From positions 1,798,001-1,862,000 of the forward strand of contig NZ_JAFMOF010000002.1 of NCBI RefSeq assembly GCF_017349075.1: 64,000 nucleotides of DNA, in the 5' to 3' direction. Under the pieces are notes generated by a model that saw nothing but the letters and a program-made list of their open reading frames with translations, did not search any database and was not told the origin of the DNA. The position numbers and the translations under genes are program-made. Each line of letters opens with the position of its first letter. Positions within the stretch are counted from its first letter, which is position 1. Positions 18,101 to 27,073 of the stretch are shown here, piece by piece. The DNA is from Streptomyces triculaminicus. GTDB lineage: Bacteria > Actinomycetota > Actinomycetes > Streptomycetales > Streptomycetaceae.

Positions 18101-19059
18101 TCCGAACCGAAGACGGCCGTCGGTTCGGCATCGAGCCGCAGGAGACCCCGCTGGGCCCGCTGCTCACGGACGACGAGTCCACCGCGGAGCGGGCGGTCAC
18201 GGCCCTCGGGCTCGGTCCGGAGTCCGTCCTGCTGTTCGCGGGCGGGGCGCGCGGGATCGCCGCGCGCGTCGCCGTCGCCTTCGCGGCGGCCGCCCGCTGC
18301 CGGGTCGAACTGCTCGGTCGCACCGCTCTGGTCGACGCCCCCGAGCCGCCCGGGATCGCGGGCGTCACCGGACGCGCCGCGCTGCGGGCCGCACTCGCCG
18401 AGCGCGGCGAGCTCCGCCACGCGGAGATCGACCGGCAAGCCGGCCTCATCCTGGCCCGCCGCGGGGTCGAGGCGACCCTCGCCGCGATCCGCGCGGCCGG
18501 CGGCGAGGGCGGATACCGTTCCGTCGACCTGCGGGACGCGGAGGCCGTCGAGCAGGCGGTCAAGGAGACCCACGCCCGCCACGGACGCATCGACGGCCTG
18601 GTGCACGCCGCCGGTGTCATCGAGGACAAACTCATCGCCGACAAGGACCCCGCGTCCTTCACCCGCGTCCACGAGACGAAGGCGGAGAGCGCCCGTACGC
18701 TCTTCGCCGCGCTGCGCCGGCTCCCCGCACCACCCCGCTTCGCGGTGCTGTTCGGCTCGGTCGCGGCCGTGTACGGCAACCGGGGCCAGGCGGACTACGC
18801 CGCCGCCAACGACGCCCTCGCCGCACAGGGCAGGGCATGGCACCGCTCCACGGGGACGCGGGCGGTGACCGTCCACTGGGGGCCGTGGGCCCCGGACGGC
18901 ACACACGGCGGGATGGTCGGCCCGGAACTCGCACGGGAGTACGCCCGGCGCGGCATCGGCCTGATCGATCCGAGGGAGGGGACGCTCGCCCTGCTGCGCG
19001 AACTGACCTGGGGTGACGACGACACATGCGAGGTCGTCTACGCCGCTCCGGGGTGGTGA
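12187..19059 (+). CDS. Iterative PKS, PUFA/hglE-like: (NMO-like ER)x2-KS-AT-ACP-KR
   Basis: A 2290-residue megasynthase. I favour the GTG at 12187, with ggggag nine bases upstream; a TTG at 12127 is possible. Domains by residue: two nitronate-monooxygenase / PfaD-like TIM barrels (1-290; 295-620, with IAQGPMTRVSD and GIEVLFAGGIHDERS), probably the enoyl reductase; ketosynthase 659-1098 (Cys846 in DAACASS, His981 in EAHGTGT, His1021 in IGHTKCAAG); acyltransferase 1234-1540 (Ser1324 in GHSYGE); ACP with Ser1738 in DLSVDSIK, the signature of PUFA-type carriers; ketoreductase about 2010-2260 (GGARGIA; Tyr2204 and Asn2208 in YAAAN). This resembles PfaA plus fused ER. Leucine at 16537-16539 is TTA, suggesting bldA control. 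It overlaps the next gene by four bases. Confidence 0.85.
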   Translation: MVQTTVIGVSPFGESDPRLVAAVRRAGGLGVLDLGGGGRRAREALSLARRWTGGTFGVRVAEDCALHPDELHDRHAPGPHTVLLAPGVTRPADWARGVTVLAEVRSRAEARAAVRAGAAGIVARGSECGGPAGELSTFVLLQQLLADPEVGVPVWACGGVGPNTAAAAVLAGATGVVLDVQLALLEEAATPPALARLLRTADGTGTILAGGRRLLDRDRPGLPAELRDRPVPLGQDAFLARRFAQDHRTVGAAVRAVREGIDRALRTPGGPEALRPGSAMSRSFGTELPIAQGPMTRVSDQARFAAAVAEGGGLPFLALALSGPERTRSLLEETRAVLDGRPWGVGILGFAPDDVRRTQLEAVRELRPTHAVLAGGRPTQAAALEAHGVRTFLQVPTPGLLGQFLDAGARRFVFEGAECGGHVGPSNSFPLWEAQLAVLERFLDDRDRRERDEPPGIEVLFAGGIHDERSAAMVAALSTGLTRRGAAIGVLMGTAYLFTHEAVECGALQPTFQHTVLTAESTVLLDTAPGHVTRCVPSPFTATYRRHQDDLRRQGIRGREAWERLERLNLGRLRIAAKGVERVEDELHPVGEERQLDEGMFMAGEVAVLRDATTTVDELHHAVTAGAAAFYERRAAELTGDAPSGATAHATPAPAPPLDVAIIGMAGMFPGAPDLPAFWAQVLAGTDAVTEVPEDRWEPALHYGAEAPAHDTSASRWGGFLPGIPFDPLRYGIPPSSLASVDPVQLLALEAARRALADSGYEQRDFPRARTAVIFGAEAGSDMAGATTLRTVLPSYLGGRLPEDLAEQLPALTEDSFPGMLANVISGRIANRLDLGGANYTVDAACASSLAALDVACKELTTGAADLALCGGADLHNGINDYVLFSSVHALSPTGRCKTFDAGADGIALGEGVACVVLKRLADAQRDGDRIYAVVKGVGSSSDGRSRGLTAPRPEGQRTALERAYAQARISPARVGLVEAHGTGTVVGDRTELDVLTEVFQESAAASGGCVIGSVKSQIGHTKCAAGLAGVIKTALALYTGVRPPTLHIRQPNPAWRPESSPFVFHQRALPWATPSGERVGGVSAFGFGGTNFHVVLGGCDNEAPPRQAADAWPAELFLFRGKVAIEELLRLAETDADRAVTGTAATADGKHTDGKDTARWRPWRLRDLARTAARRAADPAAGPVTAAVVAADLAELPGLLRAALAGNAAPGVFTVEAEGNDHPATAEGETGKLAFLFPGQGSQRPGMLADLFTAFPETHEHLRRAPVDAMFPPAAFDPAGRDAQRARLADTRRAQPALGAACLAAHDVLSTLGVRPDMVAGHSYGELVALCVADAFPAADLPELSELRAETMLSAAGDEPGAMAAVTAGAAAVEAVLAKAGLAGHVVVAGHNSPSQTTIAAPSQAVRQGVAALRDAGFGAQPLDVACAFHSPMMAGAAETFAEVLSSRPLRAPEIPVWSGLTATRYPADTAELRARLAGQITAPVRFAEQIEAMYEAGARIFVEAGPGTVLTGLVRATLGDRPHLAVPFEPHPEAGLRGHLEALARLAVSGGVHVDAEALFAGRDAVVAEPGRTPERPGWIVDGHMVRTADGGLLPGGMQPARRIAPLTPALGETPALGGAGANGTGGVDRAVLLQDFLRGSRELIAAQRDVLLTYFGGTAAIPPQAPAPVMESAAVPAATAATAVAAEATATALPAEADEPDLLRTVLSVISERTGYPVEMLDPQLDLEADLSVDSIKRTEIAGELAKRLGGVGLQTWDDADLESLTRARTAASIVEWMDAHTGGPAESQTPTSRPEQEPDDSATAEPTGVAPRRYVPRSVALDDAPPPDGSPALRDTRVLVLGGSDRTARALVARLREHGAHATHSDGVSGDPAGPLDGVILLAGPVLPGAFPLLKDLLGRGPRRLLCVRWAEDGDRVDGLGGFLRTAAREYPDTAARLVSLPGGQDTDGTAAAIVAELIAPDREPVVVRTEDGRRFGIEPQETPLGPLLTDDESTAERAVTALGLGPESVLLFAGGARGIAARVAVAFAAAARCRVELLGRTALVDAPEPPGIAGVTGRAALRAALAERGELRHAEIDRQAGLILARRGVEATLAAIRAAGGEGGYRSVDLRDAEAVEQAVKETHARHGRIDGLVHAAGVIEDKLIADKDPASFTRVHETKAESARTLFAALRRLPAPPRFAVLFGSVAAVYGNRGQADYAAANDALAAQGRAWHRSTGTRAVTVHWGPWAPDGTHGGMVGPELAREYARRGIGLIDPREGTLALLRELTWGDDDTCEVVYAAPGW

Positions 19060-22000
19060 CGGTGAACCACGGTCATTCCGGAAATCCCGCACAGGAACCG
19101 GTGGCCGTCACCGGCATGGCGGTCATGCTGCCCGGCGCGGACGACCTGGACCGCTACTGGCACAACCTCCTCACCGGCGTGGACGCCATCTCCGAGGTGC
19201 CGCCGGGGCGCTGGGACGAGGACGAGTACCGCTCCGGTGCCATCTACTGCCGGCGCGGCGGCTTCGTCGACGACCGGCTCACCGGCTTCGACCCCGTCGC
19301 CTTCGGCATCATGCCGGACTCCGTCCCGGCCACCGAGCCCGACCAGCTGATCGCCCTGCGTACGGCCGCCGCCGCGATCGCCGACGCGGGCGGCCTGGCC
19401 ACGGTGGATCCCGCACGGGTCGGAGTGGTGCTGGGCCGAGGCGGCTACCTCACGCCCGGGCTGGCGCGACTCGACCAACGCGTCCGTACCGCCGGCCAAC
19501 TGACCCGCACCCTGCGAGAACTGCTGCCCGAGCTCGGCGACGAGCGGCTGGCTCAGGTCCGTACCACCTTCGAGGAGGCCCTGGGGCCGGACAGCCCCGA
19601 CGCCGTCATCGGCCTGGTCCCCAACTTCGCCGCCTCACGCATCGCCAACCGGCTGGACCTGCGCGGTCCCGCCTACACCATCGACGCGGCCTGCGCCTCC
19701 TCCCTGCTGGCGGTCGGCCAGGCCGTGGGGGAGCTGACCGCGGGACGCTGCGACGTGATGCTCGCCGGAGGCGTGCACCACTGCCACGACGTGACCCTGT
19801 GGTCGGTGTTCGCCCGGCTCGGGGCCCTCTCCCGGACACAGCGGATCCGCCCCTTCCACCGGGACGCGGACGGTGTGCTGATGGGCGAGGGCACCGCGGT
19901 GCTCGTCCTCAAACGGCTGGCCGACGCCGTGCGCGACGGGGACAGGGTGTACGCGGTGGTCCGGGGCACCGGAGTGGCCGGCGACGGGCGCGCCGCCGCC
20001 CTGGTGAACCCGGACCCGGACGGACAGACCCGGGCGGTCCGGCTCGCCTGGGAGGCGGCCGGCCTGGACCCCGCCGCCCCCGGCGCGATCGGCCTGCTGG
20101 AAGCGCACGGCACGGGAACCCCCAACGGTGACGCGGCCGAGATCACCACGCTGCGCCGGGTGTTCGGCACCGGGCGCGAACCGGACGCGGTGATCGGCTC
20201 GGTCAAGTCGATGATCGGCCACACCATGCCGGCGGCGGGCGCCGCGGGCCTGGTCAAGGCCGCGCTCGCCCTCCATCACCAGGTGCTGCTGCCCACCCTG
20301 CACTGCGACGACCCCCACCCCGAGCTGCTCGCCACCCGCTTCCGCCCGTCCCCGGTGGCCCGCCCCTGGGAGGCGGAGGTGCGCCGGGCCGGGGTGAACG
20401 CCTTCGGCTTCGGTGGCATCAACGCCCACGTGGTCCTCGAGGAGTTCCGCCCCACGGCGGGGAAGAGACGCTCCGCGCCCACGGCGCTCCGGGTCGACGA
20501 GCCCGAACCGGTCCTGCGGATCACGGCGGACACGACGGAGGAACTGCGCGCACTCCTCGAAACCGAGGACGCCCAACTGCGCGCCCAAAGCGACACCGGC
20601 GCCGGAGGCGCCCGGCTGGCCGTGGCCGGGCCCGGAGCCGACCGTCTCGCACTGGCCCGCAAAATCGTCGCCCGCGGCCTGGCCTGGGGAGGCCGCCGCG
20701 AGGTGTGGTTCGCGCCCCGGCCCCTGCTCGGACCGGCCGGCGGCCGTACCGCCTTCCTCTTCCCCGGCCTGGAGGCCGGTTTCATCTCCCAGGGCGAGGA
20801 CATCGCCCGCCACTTCGGACTGCCCCGCCCCTCCTGGCAGCAGGCCCAGGTCGGCGCCGTCGCCGAGCACGCCGCCGCCGTCGTCGACGCCGGCCGGCTC
20901 CTGGCCACCGCGCTCCGCCGCTGCGGCATCGCCCCCGACGCCCTGGCCGGGCACAGCGTGGGGGAGTGGACCGCCATGGCCGTCGGCGGGATCTTCGCCG
21001 ACAAGGAAGTGGACGCCCTCCTACGGGACCTCGACCCCATGGCCCTGGAGTTCCCGGACCTGGTCTTCGTCACCTTCGGAGCACCCGCCGCCCAAGTGGA
21101 GGCGGCCCTTGCCGGAATCGACGAGGTGGTGCTCTCCCACGACAACGCCCCCCACCAGTCCGTGGTCTGCGGCCCCGCGACCCACGTGGCGAAGGTGACC
21201 GAGCGACTGCGCCGGGACGGCGTAATCGGCCGGACCCTGCCCTTCGCGTCCGGCTTCCACACGCCCATGCTCGCGCCCAGCCTGGGGCCGATCCGCGAGG
21301 CGATGCGGCGCTTCACCCTGCACCGGCCCTCGGTGCCGGTGTGGTCGGGGACGACCTGCGCGCCGTTCCCGGACCGCGAGACGGAGGTCCGTGAGCTCGC
21401 CGTACGCCACCTGCTGGAGCCGGTCCGGTTCCGCGGACTCGTCGAAGCCCTGCACGCGGCCGGGTTCCGGGCCTTCGTCCAGGCCGGACAGGGCCAGCTG
21501 CCGTCCCTGGTCGGTGACATCCTCACCGACCGCGAGCACGTGGCGATCACGGCCGGAAGCGCAAGCGGCGACGCCTTGGGCCAAATGCGGCGCGCCGTGG
21601 CCGGGCTGTGGGCGTACGGCGCGGAGCCCGACTTCGCCGCCCTGACCCCCGGGGGAGGCCGCGTCACCGGTACCGCCACGCCACCGCCGGCCGCGGCGCC
21701 GGCCCGGCCGGGCGTACGACTCGGCCTGGACGCCGGGCCCGTCCGTCTCGAACCCGCCACCCGGGACCGGCTCCGTACGATGCTGCGCGGCGCCCTCGGC
21801 GGCCAGGGAACGCCCGGCACCGGTCAGCTCGAGGATGCCGCACGGCGCTATCCGGAGGCGGAACAACTACGTGCCCTGCTGACCGAGACGGCCGACACGG
21901 CCGCGGCCCTGTTCGCGGCGCACGACACTGCCCGCACGGTTCCGCCGGTCCCGGCCACCAGGGCTACCGCCCCGGCGATGCCCGGCCAGGCGGCGGACGC

Positions 22001-23530
22001 CCGGGTCACCACTGTTCGGGTGGCCCTCGACACCATGCCGTACCTCCTCGACCACTGCTTCTACCGCCAGCGGCCGGACTGGCCCGACCTCGGCGACCGC
22101 TGGCCCGTGGTTCCCGCGACGACCATGGTCCAGCACATGACCGACGCGGCGGCGGCCGCGCCCGGCACGGGTGTCACGGTCGCCGTCCGCGACGCCCGTT
22201 TCCTCGCGTGGCTGGTCGCCGAGCCCGCCGTCGACGTGACCACGACCGTCCGGAGCGTCCCCGGACGGCCGGGCCACCACACCGCCGTGGACTTCGGCCG
22301 GTACGCGCGTGGAGACCGAATCGGCCCCGCCACCGGCACCACCCGCCCACTGGCCCGCCCCGTCGGCGAAGAGCGCCCACCGTCTCGGCCCGGCATGCGA
22401 AGAGCGCTGGATGTTCCGGCCCGCTCTACCAGGGCGTCACCGCGGTTACCGGACTCGGCGCACGGCACGTCCGGGGCGTGCTCACCGCTCCGCCCGCGCC
22501 CGGAGCGCTCCTCGACAGCGCCGGGCATCTCATCGGCTACTGGCTGATGGCCACCCGCTCCGACGGCAACGTCGTCCTGCCGGTCGGGATCCGCGAGATC
22601 CGCTACCACGGGCCGGAACCCACCGCCGGCGAGCGCCTCGAATGCCACGTCCGCATCACCTCCCTCACCGAGACCCGGCTGGCAGCGGACATCCAGCTCA
22701 GCCACCGCGGAACCGTCTGGTGCGAGATCGACGGCTGGGAGAACCGCCGCTTCGACTCACCCCCCGCCACCGACGCCATCCGGCGCCACCCCGAACACAG
22801 CACCCTGGCCCGGGTACAGCCCGGCGGCTGGCACCTGGTCTTCGAGTACTGGCCCGACCCGGCCTCCCGCGAGCTGATGATGCGCAACGTGCTGGGCGGC
22901 GCCGAACGGGACGCCTACGCGGCCCGGCCGCCGCGGGGCAGACACCAATGGCTGCTCGGCCGGATCGCCGCCAAGGACGCCGTACGCCACCACCTCTGGC
23001 AGCACGACGCTGGCCCCGTCTTCCCCGCCGAGATCCGGGTGCGCAACGACGACAGCGGCCGCCCGCACCCCGAAGGAGTGCACGGCCGGGAACTGCCGCC
23101 CCTGGACCTGTCCCTCGCCCACTGCGCGGAAGCGGCCGTCGCCCTGGTACGTCCCGCCGGCGGCGCGCCCGTCGGCATCGACATCGAGGAGATCGCCGAG
23201 CGGCCGGAGACGACCCGCGACGCGGTCCTGGCCCCCGAGGAACACCCGCTCTACGACCGCCTCGGTGGCGGCGCGCGCACCCTCATCCGCTTCTGGGCGG
23301 CCAAGGAGGCCGCGGCCAAGGCCGAGGGCACCGGCCTGCGGGGAAGACCACGGGACTTCCGCGTCACCACCGCGGACGGCGACCGCCTGACGGTCCGTAC
23401 GCCCTCCGGCCGCACCCACCCCGTATCCCTCGCCGAGGTCGGCAATCCGCCGGGCCTGCGACCCCGCCGCTACATCGTCGCCTGGACCGAGGACACCCAC
23501 CGGCAGCATCACGAGGAGAAACCCTCATGA
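19056..23530 (+). CDS. Second PKS protein: KS-AT-DH-phosphopantetheinyl transferase, with two apparent frameshifts
   Basis: Starts with GTG at 19056 inside the previous stop. If read through, it is about 1490 residues. KS: Cys213 (DAACASS), His351 (EAHGTGT), His389 (IGHTMPAAG). AT: Ser634 in GHSVGEW. A hot-dog dehydratase follows (LLDHCFYRQRPDW near 1000). The frame then moves at about 22307 and again at about 22417. The second break falls where the family reads MFHGPLYQG: the sequence has MF then GPLYQG, with two bases and the His codon missing. After this the frame is clean to 23530 and ends in a Sfp-type PPTase (GIDIEE and WAAKEAAAKAEG) that would prime the cluster's own ACPs. Either two sequencing errors or a broken dehydratase explain this. 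Confidence 0.8.
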
Positions 23531-23847
23531 CCACCACCCCCACATCCGACGCCACCACCCCCCTCCCGGGGGCGGGCGAGAACGCCGTGCTCGCCGAGGT
23601 CACCGAGGCACTGCACGCCGTACTCCCCGAGATCGGCCTCGAAGGCACGGCCATCACCATGGACACCCGCTTCGTCGAGGACCTCGACCTGGAGTCCATC
23701 GACCTCGTCACCCTCACCGGTGAACTCGGGCACCGGTACGGCGACCGGGTCGACTTCCCGGCCTTCTTCGCCTCCCTCGAACTCTCCGAGATCATCGGGC
23801 TCTCCGTCGGCCAGGTGGTCCGTCACATCGCCGGGTGCCAGGGGTGA
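23527..23847 (+). CDS. Free acyl carrier protein
   Basis: A 106-residue carrier protein whose ATG overlaps the PKS2 stop (ATGA). The phosphopantetheine serine lies in VEDLDLESIDLVTL at about residue 60. The N-terminal 20 residues are a Thr/Pro-rich tail. The DLESID motif is nearer to stand-alone ACPs of fatty-acid or PKS systems than to the DSIK carrier in PKS1. It may hold the starter, or the finished chain before hydrolysis or transfer. Confidence 0.85.
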   Translation: MTTTPTSDATTPLPGAGENAVLAEVTEALHAVLPEIGLEGTAITMDTRFVEDLDLESIDLVTLTGELGHRYGDRVDFPAFFASLELSEIIGLSVGQVVRHIAGCQG

Positions 23848-24638
23848 GCGCGGCCCGCCGCCCGCGCCTGAACTCCGTACGCCTCGGACCGGTCGGCCAG
23901 GACACCGTCGTCCTGGTGCACGGCATGGTCACGGACAACCTGACCAGCTACTACTTCACCGTGGCCCCGGCCCTCGCGGCAGCCGGACACGACGTGGTGA
24001 TGTACGACCAGCGCGGCCACGGCCGCAGCGAACGCCCCGCCACCGGCTACCGCCTCGAGGACTTCACCGACGACCTCGCCGCCCTCCTCGACCGTACGGA
24101 CACCACCGGGCCGGTTCACCTGGTCGGGAACTCCTTCGGCGGCACCGTCGCCTTCGACTACGCCCTGCGCCACCCCGACCGGGTCGCCAGCCTCCTGGTC
24201 GTGGAGTCCGAACCGCCCACCGCCGCCTGGGCGGCCAAGGTCAGCACCCTGCTGGCGGATTCGGCGAACACGCTCCGGGACGAACAGGCCCTGCCCCGGA
24301 TCGAGCGGACCAACGGCCGGCACGAGGCCCGGCTCGCCCGCCAGGCCTGCCCGCTGCTGCACGGAACGACGATCGCCGAGGACATCGCGGCCAGCCGCAT
24401 ACCCGCCGAGGAACGCTGGCGGGCCCTCGACCTGCCCGTGCTCGCGGTGTACGGGGACACCTCCGACCTCGCCGGCACGGCACCATGGCTGGAATCCCTG
24501 CTCCCCGACTGCCGTACCCACCACGTGGCGGGCCACGGCCACTACGTACTCGTGAACGCCCCACGCACCATCGGCGCGCTCATGCTCGACTGGGTCCGGG
24601 CGGGCCATCGGCAGCGGGCGGAGGCCATACGGGCATGA
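23844..24638 (+). CDS. Alpha/beta hydrolase, probable chain-releasing thioesterase or esterase
   Basis: A 264-residue hydrolase from a GTG that overlaps the ACP stop (GTGA). Typical fold marks: oxyanion region LVHGMVTDN, nucleophile elbow GNSFGG, acid in VYGDTSD, and histidine in AGHGHYVLV. There is no signal peptide, so it acts in the cytoplasm. Neither PKS protein has its own thioesterase, so a free hydrolase here is a fair candidate for releasing the product; this role is inferred from position. Confidence 0.75.
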   Translation: MSAARRPRLNSVRLGPVGQDTVVLVHGMVTDNLTSYYFTVAPALAAAGHDVVMYDQRGHGRSERPATGYRLEDFTDDLAALLDRTDTTGPVHLVGNSFGGTVAFDYALRHPDRVASLLVVESEPPTAAWAAKVSTLLADSANTLRDEQALPRIERTNGRHEARLARQACPLLHGTTIAEDIAASRIPAEERWRALDLPVLAVYGDTSDLAGTAPWLESLLPDCRTHHVAGHGHYVLVNAPRTIGALMLDWVRAGHRQRAEAIRA

Positions 24639-25843
24639 GCCGGTTCCTCTTCGTGGTGCCGCCGTTCGTCGGGCACATCAACCCCGCCGCCGCGGTGGCC
24701 GCCGAACTCACCCGGCGCGGGCACCGGGTCGCCTGGGCCGGTCTCCCCGGCCTCGTCGAGGAGCTGGCCGGTCCCGACGCCGACATCCACCCCTGCGAGG
24801 TGCCCCGCGACCTCCGCCGGCCGCCTGAGCTGCGCGGGGCCGCGGCGCTGCGCTACCTGTGGCAGGACTTCCTCGCTCCGCTCGCCATGGCGATGGCGCC
24901 CGGGGTGGAACGGGCTGCCGCCGCCTTCCGCCCGGATGTGATCGTCGCCGACCAGCAGGCGCTCTCCGGGGCTCTGACGGCCGAACGGCTCGGCATCCCC
25001 TACGCCACCTCCGCCACCACCTCCGCCGAGTTCTCCGGCGCCCTCGCCGGAATGCCGAAGGTGGACGAATGGATCCATGGGCTGCTGGCCGGGCTGCGAG
25101 CCGAGCTCGGCGACCCGGCACGCACCCACGACCCCCGCTTCTCGCCCGACCTCGTCCTCGCCTTCACCACCACCGCCCTGACAGGGGAGAGCGCCGCGCC
25201 CCCGCAGACCCGCTTCGTAGGACCCGCCCTCGCCCGGCGGCCCGACACCACGCCCTTCCCCTGGGAGTGGCTGGACCCCGCACGGCACACCGTCCTGGTG
25301 TCCCTCGGCACCGCCAACACCGACCTCGGCGGCCGCTTCCTCACCGAGTGCGCGGCGGCCGTACGGGAGCGGTCACCGCACCTCCAGGCCGTCATCGCCG
25401 ACCTGGGCGGGGTGCTGGAGGGCACCTGGGACGACACCGTGCTGGCCGTGCGGCGCATGCCACAACTCGCCCTGCTGCGCCGGGCATCGGCGGTCGTCTG
25501 CCACGCCGGCCACAACACCGTCGCCGAGTCCCTGCTGCACGGGGTGCCCCTGGTCGTCGCCCCCATACGGGACGACCAGCCCGTGATCGCCGCACAGCTC
25601 ACCACGGCCGGTGCCGGGATCCGTGTCCGGTTCGGCCGCGGTGACCGTCACGCGATCGGCGCCGCACTGGACGCCGTGCTCACCGCCCCCGAGTACCGCG
25701 CGGCCGCCCGCCGCGTCCAGGAATCCTTCCGCGCCGCGGGAGGCGCCGCCGCGGCCGCCACTCACCTCGAAGAAGTCGCCACGCCCATCGAAGAAAACGA
25801 AGAAGTCGCCCCCACAGGACAAGGAGAACCGGGAAGATCATGA
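24635..25843 (+). CDS. GT1 (MGT-type) glycosyltransferase of the PKS operon
   Basis: A 402-residue GT-B enzyme whose ATG overlaps the hydrolase stop. The N-terminus FLFVVPPFVGHINPA and the donor-binding C-terminal motif CHAGHNTVAESLLHGVPLV identify the UDP-glycosyltransferase / MGT family. It most likely transfers a sugar from a nucleotide donor to the polyketide lipid. The final ~25 residues (a run of Glu/Lys-rich sequence) are a charged tail. Its start is fixed by the overlap; the far longer upstream frame is shadow. Confidence 0.85.
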   Translation: MSRFLFVVPPFVGHINPAAAVAAELTRRGHRVAWAGLPGLVEELAGPDADIHPCEVPRDLRRPPELRGAAALRYLWQDFLAPLAMAMAPGVERAAAAFRPDVIVADQQALSGALTAERLGIPYATSATTSAEFSGALAGMPKVDEWIHGLLAGLRAELGDPARTHDPRFSPDLVLAFTTTALTGESAAPPQTRFVGPALARRPDTTPFPWEWLDPARHTVLVSLGTANTDLGGRFLTECAAAVRERSPHLQAVIADLGGVLEGTWDDTVLAVRRMPQLALLRRASAVVCHAGHNTVAESLLHGVPLVVAPIRDDQPVIAAQLTTAGAGIRVRFGRGDRHAIGAALDAVLTAPEYRAAARRVQESFRAAGGAAAAATHLEEVATPIEENEEVAPTGQGEPGRS

Positions 25844-26904
25844 ACCGGACCCAGGAGGTAGACCGGCTCCGCGTCGACTACCAGCGCGAACTCGCCCTCG
25901 GCACGGACCGCTTCCACGCACCGAAACGCACCACGTGCCCCTGGTGCGGCTCCTCCCGCCTGCGAACCCGGCTGCGCACCGTCGACCTGCTCCAGCACAA
26001 GCCCGGCACCTTCGTGATCGACCAGTGCCGCGACTGCTCCCATTCCTTCCAGAACCCCCAGCTCACGCCCGAGGGACTGGACTTCTACTACCGGGACTTC
26101 TACGACGGCCTGGGAGCCGACCTGGCGGAATGGGTCTTCGACGGCAAGGGCAACCGCAAGCGTTACCTCGCCAGCGCCCGTGCCCTCCTCCCGTTCGGCG
26201 CCCCCCGCCGCTGGCTGGACGTCGGCACCGGGCACGGGCACTTCCCCCAGACCGCCAGGACGGTTCATCCGGCCACCGTCTTCGACGGCCTCGACCTCAG
26301 CGGAGGAGTCGACGAGGCCAAGCGCCAAGGCCGGATCGACGAGGCCCACCGCGGCCTCCTCACCGAACTCGCCCCCAAGCTCGAGGGCACGTACGACACG
26401 ATGAGCATGTTCCACTACCTCGAGCACACCACCGACCCACGCGCGGAACTGACCGCCGCCCGCACGGTCCTCACCCCCGGCGGACACCTGATCATCGAGG
26501 TCCCGGACCCGGAGTGCGTCTCGAGCGCGATCCTGGGCCGCTATTGGATGCCGTACTTCCAGCCCCAGCACCTGCACCTCATCCCGCTCGCCAACCTCCG
26601 CCGCGAACTGGAATCACTCGGCTACACCGTCGTCGCCACCGAACGGCACGAGCCCCACATCCCGTTCGACCTCACCGGCGCCGCGGTCCTCGCCCTCGTC
26701 AACGCACTGCCCCTCGCCGACGAACCCTGGCACGCCGCCCCGCCCAGCGACCTCCAGCGGAAAGCCCGTACGGCCCTGTTCTGGTCGGCCGTCCCCCTGC
26801 TGGCCGGCGTGTACGGCGCGGAACAACTGCTCGCACCGCTCCTGCGCCGGACGCGGCTCTCCAACGCGTACCGGATCGTGGCACGCAACGGAACCGCGAC
26901 CTGA
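25840..26904 (+). CDS. Class I SAM-dependent methyltransferase with N-terminal zinc-binding motif
   Basis: A 354-residue enzyme, coupled to the glycosyltransferase by ATGA. Near the N-terminus CPWCGSS and CRDCSHSFQNPQL form a four-Cys zinc ribbon, as in sugar-modifying C-methyltransferases and related proteins. The SAM-binding motif I is WLDVGTGHGHF. The acidic and post-motif regions follow (FDGLDLSGGVDEA, MFHYLEHTTDP). A methyl transfer to the sugar or the lipid is likely. It is the last gene before a strong hairpin terminator. Confidence 0.75.
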   Translation: MNRTQEVDRLRVDYQRELALGTDRFHAPKRTTCPWCGSSRLRTRLRTVDLLQHKPGTFVIDQCRDCSHSFQNPQLTPEGLDFYYRDFYDGLGADLAEWVFDGKGNRKRYLASARALLPFGAPRRWLDVGTGHGHFPQTARTVHPATVFDGLDLSGGVDEAKRQGRIDEAHRGLLTELAPKLEGTYDTMSMFHYLEHTTDPRAELTAARTVLTPGGHLIIEVPDPECVSSAILGRYWMPYFQPQHLHLIPLANLRRELESLGYTVVATERHEPHIPFDLTGAAVLALVNALPLADEPWHAAPPSDLQRKARTALFWSAVPLLAGVYGAEQLLAPLLRRTRLSNAYRIVARNGTAT

Positions 26905-26982
26905 CCACCGAGTTCGCCGGACAGCACCGAGCCGGCCACGGAGGCATCGAGAATCCCGGCAGACGTGGCCGGGAAACACACC

Positions 26983-27014
26983 CGGGCCCTGTCGAACAGG
27001 GTCGACGGGGCCCG
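26983..27014 (+). terminator. Intrinsic terminator of the PKS operon
   Basis: A 13-bp inverted repeat with a single mismatch (arms 26983-26995 and 27002-27014, CGGGCCC...GGGCCCG outermost) around a 6-base loop. It lies 78 bases after the methyltransferase stop. No U-run follows. Confidence 0.65.
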
Positions 27015-27073
27015 AGCCGGTTGGTCCGTTCAGCGCCCTGGATCTCGCGCCTGGCGGAGCCGGTTGACGCTTT

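Noticed and set aside
16837-19092. 751-codon minus-strand frame over the PKS ACP-KR region
   Set aside because: The plus strand shows ACP and KR active-site motifs; the antisense frame is shadow.
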